From the NCBI RefSeq assembly GCF_042466115.1, contig NZ_JAXHBQ010000001.1:3149350-3213349 (forward strand): a DNA stretch of 64,000 bases, written 5' to 3'. The position numbers were made by a program, and so were the translations under genes. This document shows, piece after piece, positions 51,201 to 60,890 of this stretch; position 1 is the stretch's first letter, and the number at the start of each line of letters is the position of its first letter. This stretch comes from SW4 sp042466115. Its GTDB lineage: Bacteria; Pseudomonadota; Alphaproteobacteria; Rhodobacterales; Rhodobacteraceae. The notes under the pieces are model-generated. The model ran no database searches and had not been told where the DNA came from. It was given only the letters and a program-made list of their open reading frames with translations.

Positions 51201-54200
51201 GCGCGGATCAGTTTTGCCTCGTGCTGTTTCAGGCAACGGCGCGCGGTCGGGCCATAGCCGTTCACATTGCTGCGCAGTTCGGGGAAGATCGCGAACAGTT
51301 CCTCGCGCGCTTCGTCCGATACGGCCGTCATGCCCATGTCGCCGGGGTGGAAGCTTTCGGTGGCGGCCCCTTCGGCATAGATCACCTCGTGGGCGTCAAA
51401 CATCATGTGCACATAAGTCACTTCGCCGCCCGCGTCCTGCGTCACGTCCACACCATCAACCAGATGGGTCGCGGCCACCAGCACTTCGCTTTCGCCAAAC
51501 AGCAGTTCTGCACGGTAGCCGTTGAACATCATCCGGTGCTGGGGTGACACCACGATCTCGCGCTCAAGGCCCGTCACCACGCCGGGGCGAATGCGCACGG
51601 GCGCAAAACGGTCCACCGCAGGCACGGTGCGGCTTTCGATCCAGCGGATCGGCTGCAAGCCATGATCGCGGGTGACGATCATATCGCCGACCTTCAGGGT
51701 TTCGATGGGCCGCGCGCCGTAGGGCGTGGCGATGCGGGTGCCCGGCGTAAAGCAGATGATGTTCTCGATCTCGGAAAAGTTCAGGATCGTGCCGTCATCC
51801 AGCGTGACCGAGCCCGAATACGTCTCGTTGCCGCTTGCGTTGATGCCGTTGCTGGTTTGCACCAGCGTCGAAAGATCGGCCAGCGAACCCAGTTGCAGCG
51901 TGTCACCGCCGCCCAGCGTTTCGGCGCTGTTGCCACCTGTGACCGTGATGGTGCCGTTGGACAATTCGCCAAGATCTTCAAGGACGAACAGATCGTTGCC
52001 GTCGTCGCCCCATGCGTCGTCACCTTCGGCAAAGGTAATTGCATCGTCGCCCGTGCCACCTGTCAGGGTATCGGCACCGGTGCCGCCTTGCATGTTGTCG
52101 TCGCCGGCATCGCCCTTGAGCGTGTCATCGCCAGCGCCGCCCAAAAGGGTGTCGCCGCCGCCGCCGCCGTCGATGTAATCATCGCCAACGCCGCCATAGG
52201 CCGTGTCAAAGCCGTCACCCAGAAGGAAGGTTTCGATCTCGTCAAAGTTGGCGGTGTCGGTGCCGTTTTCAAGCGTGCCCACCTCGTCGCCGGTCAGCGT
52301 GAGGGTCACGTTTTCGGTCAGTGCGGTGCCGTCAAGCACGTCCCCGCCGCCTTCGCCCGTTTCGCCACCAATGATGGTGTCATTGCCAAAGCCGTCCTCG
52401 ATGATGAAATCATCGTTGCCTGATCCGCCCGTCATGGTGTCGGCCCCGTCACCACCGGCAATCACGTCATGGCCATCGCCAGCTGACACGCTGTCATCGC
52501 CGCTGCCGCCAGTGATCGTGTCGGCCCCTGCACCGGACTCCACGGTCATGCCGGCGCTATCGCCCGACAGGTCGATCGTGTCATCGCCGCCTGCGGTCTC
52601 GATCGCTTCGATTTCGCTGAATGTCGCGGTCGAAGTGCCATCGCTGATCGTGCCAGCTTCGTCGCCGGTCGCTGTGACGGTGACATCAACGCCCTGGGTG
52701 GACCAGATTTCGTCGCTGTCACTGCCGCCTTCGCCGCCTTCGATCACATCGCTGCCAAAGCCCGCTTCCAAGATGAAACGGTCCTGATCGTCGCCACCAA
52801 ACAGCGTATCCGCCTGCGCGCCGCCGTTGATGATGTCATCGCCAGTGCCGCCATAAACGGTGTCTGCACCGCCTTGGCCGAACAGCAGGTCATTGCCGCC
52901 TTCGCCAAAAATGGTGTCATCGCCCAAACCCGCGGCCACGGTATCATTATCCGCGCCCGCATAGATTTCATCGTCGCCCAGGCCCGCATAGATATCATCG
53001 TCGCCCGCACCGGCTTCGATCAGGTCATCGTTAGGTTCGTCGCCCACAAGGATCGCGTCGGTGTCATCGACCTGATCACCATCAGGATCGCCGGTATAGC
53101 TGGCGTCGATTGTGTCATTGCCTGCGGTGCCACTGACCGTGCCGTCACGGTCGCTGACCACCACGTTTTCAATATTGGTAAAGGTCAGGCTGCCGCCGCC
53201 TTCAAAATAGACGATGCCGTTTTCGGGGTTCAGATCGTCATAGTCGATGTAATCGACACCCGAAACGATCAGCGTGTCATTGTCGGTGCCCGTTTCGGAC
53301 CCGTCAATCACATCGCCCGCGCCGCCATAGATCACGTCCTGATCTGCGCCGCCGGTGATCGTGTCGGCACCAGCGCCACCGGTCAGGGTGTCGTCGCCCG
53401 CACCGCCTTCAATGGTGTCATCGTCTGCGCCTGCGTCTATGGTATCGTTGTCGCCGCCGCCGTAAAGGTCATCATTGCCGTCACCGCCCAGGATACTGTC
53501 GGCCCCTTCGTCACCAAAGACGGTGTCATTTCCTGCACCAGCATCAAGGGTATCGTCCCCCTGATTGGCGTTCAGGGTGTCGTTGCCGGCGCCGCCGGTA
53601 AAGCTGTCGCTTCCGTCCGAGCCGATCAACGTGTCATCGCCCGCGCCGCCGTCGACGGTGTTCCCGCCCGTGGCCGCCGTGCCGTTAAAAGTGTCGTCCT
53701 GATCGGTCAGCACGATCTGTTCGATCTCGCTAAAGGTGCCCGAACCACCATCGGTCGGGAAGCCGTAGTTGCCTGCCTCGTCGCCGGTCATGGTGACATT
53801 GACGCCATCTGGGCCAGAGCCATCGGTGAATGTCAGCGTATCGGTATCACCATCGCCGATGTCCTCGCCGCCTGCGACTGTGTCGCTGCCGCTGCCCGCG
53901 CCGATCGTGATCGCATCGTCACCCGTGCCTGCATAAACGGTATCATCGCCCGCACCTGCGTTGATGGTGTCGTCGTCTGCGCCGCCATGGATTTCGTCGT
54001 CACCGGCGCCAGCTGTGATGCTGTCATTGCCACCGTAACCATAGATCAGGTCATCATCACCGGTATCGCCCGCCAGAATGGCATCGCCCGCATCGACCAT
54101 GTCGCCATCGGGATCGCCGGTGTAAGACCCGTCAATCGTGTCATTGCCCGCAGTGCCTTCGACCGTGCCGTCGGGCAGGGGAATACCCAGCGCGTTCAGA

Positions 54201-56215
54201 TAGAACGGATCGTCCGCATCAACGGGGCTGATGCCGATCAGTGTGACGCTTTCGCCGTTGGGGAAGGTCAGCACCGCATTGCCGCTGCCATCATTTGTGA
54301 CGGTCACGTCATTGGTGTGCACAGGATCAGTGCCATCAGTCAGGCCGGTCACGTCAAAGGTGTCGATTCCAGTGAAGGTGCCATCGCCATTGGGGGTGGG
54401 GGCGTCGATATTGGTGATCGTGTCGTTGCCAAACCCGTCCGTCAGCACCACGACATCGGCATCACCATCCGTGACACCGGGGCTGTCGTTGCCAAGGCTG
54501 ATCGTGTCGTCGCCGCTGCCACCGGTAAAGGTGTCGGCACCGGCTTCACCGTCGATTTCCATGCCGCTGCTATCGGCGGACATGTCGATGTTGTCGTCGT
54601 AATCGGTGCCGATGACTTCCTCGATCTGGGAAAAAGAACCGGACCCTGCAGTGCCGTTATAGGCATATGTGCCGGCCTCGTCACCGGTGCCGGTGATCGT
54701 CACGCCTTGGGTGCTGGTATAATTGGAGAAATCAACCGTGTCGGTATCGCCGTCGCCAACATCTTCGCCACCGACGATCGTATCGCTCTCGTGGTCGTCA
54801 GTGATCCAGAACTGGTCTGATCCGGTGCCGCCATCCAGCGTATCGTTGCCAACACCACCTGTCAGCGTGTCGTTCCCCGTGCCGCCATACAGCTCGTCGT
54901 CATCTGCGCCGCCATTCAGGAAGTCGTCGCCTGCATCGCCGTAGAACGTGTCGTTGCCTGCTTCGGTCGCCCAGTCGCCAATGGAGTCGTTATCCGCACC
55001 GCCATAGACAGTATCGTCGCCGGCGCCACCATAGATCGTGTCGTCGCCGTTAAAGCCTTCAATCAGGTCATCGTCGCCCGACATTCCAGGCAAAATGGCA
55101 TCATTTGCGTCAACCAGATCGCCGTCCGGATCGCCCAGATAGCTGCCGTCGATTGTATCGTTTCCGGCGGTGCCTTGCACTGTGCCATCCGCTGTCGGGG
55201 CGGCAATGGTTTGGATGGTGACATAGCCGACGTCAGTGACGCCGTTGGAATCGACGACCGAATAGGTCAGGGCATTTGTGCCGACGTCCCCATCCGATGT
55301 AACGGTGATCGTGCCGTCGGCATTCAGCGTGATTTGTTCGCCAGTGTTCAGCGTGATCGTCTGACCAATCGAAATCGCCTGACCGTTGATTTCAGTGACA
55401 GTCAAGCCGCCACCTGACTGGTCAATATCATTCAACAGCAGATCAACGACCTTGCTGCTGTTTGTCGACAGGGTCACGTCATCCTGCATCGCCAAGGCAA
55501 CGGTCTGCACACTGTCGCCAGCAATCATGACGTTCGTGTCATAGATGTCGTCGCCACCATCGGCGAGGCCGATCTTGATGGTGTTGTTGACGCCGGAATT
55601 GACGGGGGCCGTCATCGTCATTGTGATGGTAAAGCCGTCCATCTCGGTATTGTAGGGGTCGGTTCCGGCTGGGTTATCGACGTAAAGGTTCGAGTTCACG
55701 GTATCGTTCACAGTGTCGATCGACGCGGTGACCCCCGAGGGTGTCAGGGGCACAAACGTGCCGTTCACCCAAACGCCCAGAACGTCATTCACACCGCCGT
55801 TGACATATTCAAGATATTCCTCGGACGAGAACGTGAACTGCATCGTCAGGAAATCGCCGGTGGGGACGAAAATGGCCTCGAAAACAACGGCATCTTCGGT
55901 GGCAAATCCACCCAGTGCGGTCAGGTCTGCATCACCCGCGCCACCGTGGCCCGTGCCGGTGTTGGCGGCGGTGTTTGTATCGGTTGTGCCGCTGGAATTG
56001 GTATAATCCGCGACGTTCCCTGTAGAAAAGATCACGCCGCCGTCGCTGGGGGCCGTGCCGGGGGTTGTTGCGTCCGCGCCCGAATAGATGCCCGACTGCA
56101 CGGCATTGCCAGTCAATGTCGCCGAAACAACCGTGACACCGTCGCCGAAAATCGTATCGGCAATCAGGCTCGCGTCAGAGGTCTGTGTGACGTTCAGTTC
56201 AGTTGCGATTGGCAT
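51197..56215 (-). CDS. giant RTX calcium-binding protein with choice-of-anchor L and Hint domains
   Basis: A 1672-residue secreted protein without N-terminal signal peptide, as expected for type I secretion. Order: choice-of-anchor L-like domain (about 1-245, with FSSEEYLEYVNGGVNDVLG), a cadherin/VCBS-like strand domain (about 247-340, NSSKVVDLLLNDID), roughly 1100 residues of RTX nonapeptides (GGAGDDTL.G), and a C-terminal Hint domain from Cys1488 (CFTPGTRIATPYGARPIETL, DHGLQPIRWI). Three long modules in the RTX part begin with GTAGNDTID.SY.GDPDGD, spaced 339 and 342 residues. Likely a calcium-stabilised surface or matrix protein; whether Hint processes it is unknown. No T1SS genes are in the window. 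Confidence 0.88.
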   Translation of the reverse strand: MPIATELNVTQTSDASLIADTIFGDGVTVVSATLTGNAVQSGIYSGADATTPGTAPSDGGVIFSTGNVADYTNSSGTTDTNTAANTGTGHGGAGDADLTALGGFATEDAVVFEAIFVPTGDFLTMQFTFSSEEYLEYVNGGVNDVLGVWVNGTFVPLTPSGVTASIDTVNDTVNSNLYVDNPAGTDPYNTEMDGFTITMTMTAPVNSGVNNTIKIGLADGGDDIYDTNVMIAGDSVQTVALAMQDDVTLSTNSSKVVDLLLNDIDQSGGGLTVTEINGQAISIGQTITLNTGEQITLNADGTITVTSDGDVGTNALTYSVVDSNGVTDVGYVTIQTIAAPTADGTVQGTAGNDTIDGSYLGDPDGDLVDANDAILPGMSGDDDLIEGFNGDDTIYGGAGDDTVYGGADNDSIGDWATEAGNDTFYGDAGDDFLNGGADDDELYGGTGNDTLTGGVGNDTLDGGTGSDQFWITDDHESDTIVGGEDVGDGDTDTVDFSNYTSTQGVTITGTGDEAGTYAYNGTAGSGSFSQIEEVIGTDYDDNIDMSADSSGMEIDGEAGADTFTGGSGDDTISLGNDSPGVTDGDADVVVLTDGFGNDTITNIDAPTPNGDGTFTGIDTFDVTGLTDGTDPVHTNDVTVTNDGSGNAVLTFPNGESVTLIGISPVDADDPFYLNALGIPLPDGTVEGTAGNDTIDGSYTGDPDGDMVDAGDAILAGDTGDDDLIYGYGGNDSITAGAGDDEIHGGADDDTINAGAGDDTVYAGTGDDAITIGAGSGSDTVAGGEDIGDGDTDTLTFTDGSGPDGVNVTMTGDEAGNYGFPTDGGSGTFSEIEQIVLTDQDDTFNGTAATGGNTVDGGAGDDTLIGSDGSDSFTGGAGNDTLNANQGDDTLDAGAGNDTVFGDEGADSILGGDGNDDLYGGGDNDTIDAGADDDTIEGGAGDDTLTGGAGADTITGGADQDVIYGGAGDVIDGSETGTDNDTLIVSGVDYIDYDDLNPENGIVYFEGGGSLTFTNIENVVVSDRDGTVSGTAGNDTIDASYTGDPDGDQVDDTDAILVGDEPNDDLIEAGAGDDDIYAGLGDDEIYAGADNDTVAAGLGDDTIFGEGGNDLLFGQGGADTVYGGTGDDIINGGAQADTLFGGDDQDRFILEAGFGSDVIEGGEGGSDSDEIWSTQGVDVTVTATGDEAGTISDGTSTATFSEIEAIETAGGDDTIDLSGDSAGMTVESGAGADTITGGSGDDSVSAGDGHDVIAGGDGADTMTGGSGNDDFIIEDGFGNDTIIGGETGEGGGDVLDGTALTENVTLTLTGDEVGTLENGTDTANFDEIETFLLGDGFDTAYGGVGDDYIDGGGGGDTLLGGAGDDTLKGDAGDDNMQGGTGADTLTGGTGDDAITFAEGDDAWGDDGNDLFVLEDLGELSNGTITVTGGNSAETLGGGDTLQLGSLADLSTLVQTSNGINASGNETYSGSVTLDDGTILNFSEIENIICFTPGTRIATPYGARPIETLKVGDMIVTRDHGLQPIRWIESRTVPAVDRFAPVRIRPGVVTGLEREIVVSPQHRMMFNGYRAELLFGESEVLVAATHLVDGVDVTQDAGGEVTYVHMMFDAHEVIYAEGAATESFHPGDMGMTAVSDEAREELFAIFPELRSNVNGYGPTARRCLKQHEAKLIRA

Positions 56216-56631
56216 GGATCAAACCTCGTTCGTTGGGGCGTAATGCCCCGAAATTGTTAAAACGGAACACAGAAGCCCCTTCGCAGGCTGCGTGCTTGTG
56301 AAATTGGTCATTCTGTCGTTCCTCAACGTTGATGCACCGACGCCCCACACCATCGCGATGACGTGGCGAGTTCGTGCCATTCTTGCGTTAGGGATATTCT
56401 GGGAATTCGGCACAAGTTTGGTGAGAAGGGCAGAAAAGCCCAGCAAACAAGGCTATTGCGGGGCGCGGTGCCTTGATTTCGCCCTCTGCCGCAGGGGAAT
56501 GCCGGATTGCTGCCACATTGGCGCGGCGTTCAATTTATGCGTGTGCACAGTTCGCCCTGAACGCGTTTTCACACGAAAGCGGCGCCGCTGTTCGCAGCGC
56601 CGATGGTTGGTTTTTGTGGTCTGCGCCGTGG
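56216..56631. other. 416-bp gap between the RTX gene and the molybdenum hydroxylase operon
   Basis: Upstream side of the RTX gene and downstream side of the hydroxylase operon, both on the minus strand. A hairpin CGCTG-TTCG-CAGCG at about 56586-56599 could end the hydroxylase operon, but there is no T tract on that strand. The remainder should hold the RTX promoter; I could not identify its elements. A plus-strand frame across 56292-56648 has no coding character. Confidence 0.45.
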
Positions 56632-58869
56632 TTAGGCAATTAGATTGAACGACTTTGACAGTGGCAATTCCCGCGCCCGCGTGCCCGTCAGATCAAACAG
56701 CGCGTTGGCCAGTGCGGGCATTGCGGGCGGTGTGCCCGGCTCGCCCACACCGCCCAAATGCGGGTTGGTTTCCAGCACACGCACATCGACGGCGGGCGCA
56801 TTGTGCATCCGCAGCGGATCGTAGTCGGGATAGTTCCACTGCTGCACTTCGCCATCCGCAAAGCTGATTTCCTCGCCTGCGGCCGCCGACAGCCCCATGA
56901 TCGCCCCGCCCATCATCTGCGCCTTGATGATATCGGGGTCCAGTGCCGTGCCCACATCACAGGCGATCCAGACCTTGTTGATGCGGATTTCGCCATCCGT
57001 ATCAACGACTTCGACAACCTGCGCCACGGGTGTGCCGAATGAATAGGTAAACCCGACACCGCGCCCCACGTTACCGGCTGTCTGCCCTGTCCATGCGCAC
57101 ATTTCGGCGACCGCCGTGATGCACCCGGCGGATGGTGCATCTTCGCGCGCGATCAGTTGCAGGCGGAACTCCAGCGGATCACGCCCCGCCGCATGGGCCA
57201 TTTCATCAATGAAACTGTCGAAAAAGAACCCGTTGTAGGAATTGCCCACGGACCGCCAGAACCCGATTGGCACCGACAGATCGGCGATATGGCCTGAAAT
57301 ACGAAAGTTCGGGATGCCGTAAGGCTGATCAAACGACCCTTCCACATGACCCTTGTCCGCACCGGGTGGGGCAAATCCTGCGATGCGCATTGCCGACTGC
57401 CGCGTGGTCGAAGGCGCGGCGATCTTGCCCTCAAGCAGCAGCGCTTCGCCGTCTTTCACCACACCGCGAAAGCGCGCCATGGCGGCGGGGCGGTAAAAGT
57501 CGTGGCGCATGTCCTCTTCGCGGGTCCAGGTGACCTTGACGGGGGTGTCCGGCAGTGCCTTGGCGATCTGCGCGGCATAAACCGCAAAATCCGCCTCGCC
57601 GCGCCGCCCGAAACCGCCGCCCATAAAGGGCGTGTGCACGGTGACTTGTTCCTGATCCAGTTCGCAAACTTCGGCGCATTTCTGTTGCACGATGATGGGG
57701 GCCTGATTGCCCGCCCAGATCGTCAGGGCGTCACCCGTGAAATGGGCGGTGGCGTTCATCGGTTCCATCGTCGCATGGGCCAGCCAGGGCACATGATACC
57801 GGGCGGTGATTTCCGTGCCATCAACGGGGGTGTCCACATCGCCAACGTCACGCAGGGTTGAATCCGGTTTCAGGTCGAAGGATGCGGCGATCACATCCAT
57901 CAGCGCAGCGCTGTCGGCGGGATAGGGGGCGTCCTCCCATTCAACCTCGACCGCGTCAGCGGCCTGAAAGGCCAGCCACGTGTTGCGCGCGACCACGGCG
58001 ATCCCGCGGCCAAGGTCGATCACGTCGATCACCCCCTCCATGGCGCGCGCGGCAACGGCGTCAAAGCTGGTCATGCCCGCCCCAAGGCGCGGGTTCATGC
58101 GCAGCGTGGCGAACACCATGCCATCGGCCACCGTATCAATGCCAAAGGTGGCTGTGCCTGTTACCTTGCCAACCATATCCACACGCGGCATGGATTTGCC
58201 CACGTATTTCCATTCCGACGCGGGGCGCAGGGCAACCTCGGGGGCATCCAGCGCGGCGGCATCTTCGGCGACCGCGTGGTAGGCCAGTGTTGTGCCATCG
58301 GGCGCGATGATCTGGCCGTTTTGTGTGCGCAGATCACCAGCGTCCAGCCCCAGCCGGTTCGCGGCCGCCTGTTTCAACGCCTCGCGCGCGGACGCCCCTG
58401 CATGGCGCTGCTTTTCAAAGGCGTCCTTCATCGCTGTCGACCCGCCGGTGACTTGCAGGCCCATGATCTTGGCCATGACGGCCAGATTGTCGGCCACGCC
58501 GTGCTGGAAATCCGTCAGGTCGTATTCGGGATAGGGCAGGGCCGCACCCAGCAGCGCGCCGTTGTAATAGGCCTGCGCGGGCGGGCCATGCAGCACGGTG
58601 ATATCATCCCATGCGACATCCAGTTCTTCGGCGACCAAGGCGGCCAAAGTGGTGTGCACCCCCTGGCCCATTTCGGCGCGCGGCGCGATGATCGTCACAC
58701 CGTCCTGATTGATCAGGATGAAGGGGTTGAGCGTTGCCTCGCCTTCGGCCGGTTGCAGCGGGTTGGGCGGTGTTTTGCGCGCAAGATAGACGCCAAAGGC
58801 CACCCCGCCCGCGATCGCGACCGAGCCGACCAGAAACGTGCGCCGTGCGATTGTTCTGACACGTCCCAT
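56632..58869 (-). CDS. molybdenum hydroxylase large subunit, IorB-like
   Basis: A 745-residue xanthine-oxidase-family subunit that binds the molybdopterin-cytosine-dinucleotide cofactor. It carries a twin-arginine signal (ARRTFLVGSVAIAGGV), so the folded enzyme is exported. Motifs: IIAPRAEMGQGVHTTLAALV, the repeat MGGGFGRRGEADFA, and the catalytic Glu in GVGEPGTPPAMPAL near the end. This domain order matches isoquinoline 1-oxidoreductase beta or related aldehyde dehydrogenases. ATG 58869 directly follows the small-subunit stop. Substrate not deducible; N-heteroaromatics or aldehydes are the usual choices. Confidence 0.9.
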   Translation of the reverse strand: MGRVRTIARRTFLVGSVAIAGGVAFGVYLARKTPPNPLQPAEGEATLNPFILINQDGVTIIAPRAEMGQGVHTTLAALVAEELDVAWDDITVLHGPPAQAYYNGALLGAALPYPEYDLTDFQHGVADNLAVMAKIMGLQVTGGSTAMKDAFEKQRHAGASAREALKQAAANRLGLDAGDLRTQNGQIIAPDGTTLAYHAVAEDAAALDAPEVALRPASEWKYVGKSMPRVDMVGKVTGTATFGIDTVADGMVFATLRMNPRLGAGMTSFDAVAARAMEGVIDVIDLGRGIAVVARNTWLAFQAADAVEVEWEDAPYPADSAALMDVIAASFDLKPDSTLRDVGDVDTPVDGTEITARYHVPWLAHATMEPMNATAHFTGDALTIWAGNQAPIIVQQKCAEVCELDQEQVTVHTPFMGGGFGRRGEADFAVYAAQIAKALPDTPVKVTWTREEDMRHDFYRPAAMARFRGVVKDGEALLLEGKIAAPSTTRQSAMRIAGFAPPGADKGHVEGSFDQPYGIPNFRISGHIADLSVPIGFWRSVGNSYNGFFFDSFIDEMAHAAGRDPLEFRLQLIAREDAPSAGCITAVAEMCAWTGQTAGNVGRGVGFTYSFGTPVAQVVEVVDTDGEIRINKVWIACDVGTALDPDIIKAQMMGGAIMGLSAAAGEEISFADGEVQQWNYPDYDPLRMHNAPAVDVRVLETNPHLGGVGEPGTPPAMPALANALFDLTGTRARELPLSKSFNLIA

Positions 58870-58870
58870 C

Positions 58871-59335
58871 CTAGGCCTCCTGCATTTTGGTGGCGGCATC
58901 GTGGATCGCGGCGCGGATACGCGGGTAGGTGCCACAGCGGCACAGGTTGCCCTGCATGACCGCATCAATATCATCGTCGGTGGGGGTTGGCGTTTCAGCC
59001 AACAGCGCCGCCGCCTGCATGATCTGCCCCGACTGGCAGTACCCGCATTGCGCCACCTGATGATCAACCCATGCCTGTTGCAGGATCGACAGGTTGTCGG
59101 GCTGGCCAAGGTTTTCGATGGTTGTCACATCGCCCCAGACATCGGCCAAGGCGACCTGACAACTGCGCACCGCCGCGCCATCAATATGCACGGTGCAGGC
59201 CCCACAGGCCGCCACGCCACAGCCGAATTTCGTGCCCGTCAGGCCCAATTCATCACGCAGCACCCACAGCAGGGGCACGTCTTGGGGCAGGTCAATGTCG
59301 TGAGATTGGCCGTTGATCGTGAGGGTCGTGGTCAT
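58871..59335 (-). CDS. molybdenum hydroxylase iron-sulfur subunit, IorA-like
   Basis: A 154-residue protein with two [2Fe-2S] clusters. The plant-type site is FGCGVAACGACTVHIDG plus a later Cys in AVRSC, and the second, helical-type site has CGYCQSGQIMQAAALL with CRCGTYPRI. It has no signal of its own; export is probably by piggy-back on the Tat signal of the large subunit. ATG 59335 has GGAGG upstream. Divergent from the TetR gene. Confidence 0.92.
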   Translation of the reverse strand: MTTTLTINGQSHDIDLPQDVPLLWVLRDELGLTGTKFGCGVAACGACTVHIDGAAVRSCQVALADVWGDVTTIENLGQPDNLSILQQAWVDHQVAQCGYCQSGQIMQAAALLAETPTPTDDDIDAVMQGNLCRCGTYPRIRAAIHDAATKMQEA

Positions 59336-59354
59336 GGCATCCTCCGTCGCGCTT

Positions 59355-59395
59355 CTGACACAAATAACATAAAGTGTCAGATCGTCAAGTTGACA
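59355..59395. promoter_or_regulatory. candidate TetR operator in the iorAB/tetR divergent promoter
   Basis: Two inverted repeats: CTGACAC at 59355-59361 with GTGTCAG at 59374-59380 (twelve-base spacer, AT-rich), and GTCAA-G-TTGAC at 59384-59394. A TTGACA -35-like box at 59390-59395 overlaps the second one on the tetR side. Overlap of palindromes with the promoter suggests mutual repression by the TetR protein. Confidence 0.55.
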
Positions 59396-59424
59396 AAATC
59401 GCAGCAAACTGTCAGAGCCAAACC

Positions 59425-60024
59425 ATGAATACCCAGACCCCCGCAGAAGAACTTCGCCACAAGGCCGTGCTGGGTGCGGCGTATCAGGCCTTTATTTCAT
59501 ACGGGTTTCGCAAGACCTCGATGGATGAAATCGCGCAGCGGGCGGGCCTGTCACGCCCGGCCCTTTATCAGTATTTCCGCAACAAGGACGATATCGCGCG
59601 CCAGCTACTGCAGGCCTATTACGACACTGCGGCGCAGGCCGTCAGTGCCGCGCTGGCGGACGACGGGCCTTGCGCGCAAGTGCTTGAACGGGCGCTGCAC
59701 GCCCAGGGTGGCGGTGTGATCGAACCTGTCTTTACCTCGGCCCACGGGCGCGAATTGCTGGATGCCAGCACGCAGCTTGGGGCCGACATCAAACAGACGG
59801 GCGAGGCGCGGCTGGCCGCGATCTATGCCGATTGGTTGAAAAAGGGCGATGCGCGGGGCCGGATCGGACTGCATGGCCAACCGCCCGACCAGATCGCCGC
59901 GACCCTTCTTGGTGCCGCCTATGGCATCAAGATGAGTGCCGACAGCTATGCCAGTTACACCGCCCGTCTTAGCCAGCTTGCGCGGATGATCGGGGCGGGG
60001 CTGGCCGCAGCGGCAACCCCCTAA
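59425..60024 (+). CDS. TetR family transcriptional regulator
   Basis: A 199-residue TetR-type protein. The HTH is TSMDEIAQRAGLSRPALYQYF with the usual conserved tail RNKDDI, at about 32-60; the rest is helical and variable, as is normal for ligand-binding domains. ATG 59425 lies 89 bases from the divergent iron-sulfur subunit gene, and the gap carries clear inverted repeats. It is likely the local repressor of the molybdenum hydroxylase; the inducer is unknown. Ends four bases into kynA. Confidence 0.92.
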   Translation: MNTQTPAEELRHKAVLGAAYQAFISYGFRKTSMDEIAQRAGLSRPALYQYFRNKDDIARQLLQAYYDTAAQAVSAALADDGPCAQVLERALHAQGGGVIEPVFTSAHGRELLDASTQLGADIKQTGEARLAAIYADWLKKGDARGRIGLHGQPPDQIAATLLGAAYGIKMSADSYASYTARLSQLARMIGAGLAAAATP

Positions 60025-60848
60025 AGATCGGTCCGCAGGTGCCAAAGTTCGGGGAACAGTTCCACCGCCAGCATCCGGCGCAGGTAATCCACACCACCCG
60101 TACCGCCCGTGCCGCGCTTGAAGCCGATCACCCGTTCCACAGTGGTGACATGGTTAAAGCGCCAGCGGCGGAAGTAATCCTCAAGATCGACCAGCTTTTC
60201 GGCCAGTTCATACAGTTCCCAGTGATCTTCGGGGGCTTGGTAAACGCGGGTCCACGCGGCCATGACATCGGCGTTGGCCGTATGGGGGCGATCGCGCGGG
60301 CGGGTCAGCACTGCATCGGGTAGCGGGATCGACTGGTGCATCAGGCGCAGCGCCACATCATAAAGGGACGGTTGCGCCAGTTCGTCGGTCAGCAGCGCCG
60401 TCAGATCATCGCGGTGCGCATGGGGTTTCAGCATCGCGCGGTTGCGGTTGCCAAGCATGAACTCAATCTGGCGATACTGCGCTGACTGGAATCCCGACGA
60501 CTGCCCAAGGGCCGCGCGGAAGGCGGTGTAGTCGCTGGGCGTCATGGTGCGCAAGACGTCCCATGCGCTGTTCAACTGCTCCATGATCCGCGTCACCCGT
60601 GCAAGCATCTTGAACGCGGGGCGCAGGGTCCCTGCCAGCATCAGGTCGCGCGCTGCAGTCAGTTCGTGAATGGCCAGACGCATCCACAATTCGGACGTCT
60701 GGTGCTGCACGATAAACAGCATTTCGTCATGGGCATCCGACAGCGGGCGCTGGGCGGTCAGGATCGCGTCAAGACCCAGATAATCGGTGTAGGACATGCG
60801 CCCGTCAAACGACATCTGCGCACCGTGATCGGCGGGGTTTATGGTCAT
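60021..60848 (-). CDS. kynA: tryptophan 2,3-dioxygenase
   Basis: The haem enzyme opening the indole ring of L-tryptophan to N-formylkynurenine. 275 residues with the signatures FDGRMSYTDYLGLDAIL, HDEMLFIVQHQTSELWMRL, SGFQSAQYRQIEFMLGN, and RWRFNHVTTVERVIGFKRGTGGTGG at the C-terminus, broken here across two known blocks. The conserved haem-ligand His is in the FNHV segment. Last gene of the kynU - small ORF - kynA run. A formamidase (kynB) is not seen in the window. Confidence 0.93.
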   Translation of the reverse strand: MTINPADHGAQMSFDGRMSYTDYLGLDAILTAQRPLSDAHDEMLFIVQHQTSELWMRLAIHELTAARDLMLAGTLRPAFKMLARVTRIMEQLNSAWDVLRTMTPSDYTAFRAALGQSSGFQSAQYRQIEFMLGNRNRAMLKPHAHRDDLTALLTDELAQPSLYDVALRLMHQSIPLPDAVLTRPRDRPHTANADVMAAWTRVYQAPEDHWELYELAEKLVDLEDYFRRWRFNHVTTVERVIGFKRGTGGTGGVDYLRRMLAVELFPELWHLRTDL

Positions 60849-60890
60849 GGAATCGGCCTTTGGATTGGAAACGTGAAGGGGTGCAGTGGC

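Noticed and set aside
52874..54820. Plus-strand frame of 648 codons opposite the RTX gene
   Set aside because: It mirrors the biased codons of the RTX repeats (GGNGAY read backwards), has no domain and no start context; a shadow frame.
51750..55150. Dense short repeats resembling a CRISPR array
   Set aside because: The periodic unit is 27 bases, coding for RTX nonapeptides, without conserved repeat/spacer organisation.
56292..56648. Plus-strand 118-codon frame in the gap after the RTX gene
   Set aside because: Cys/Arg-rich composition typical of random high-GC frames and it runs into the hydroxylase gene's end.
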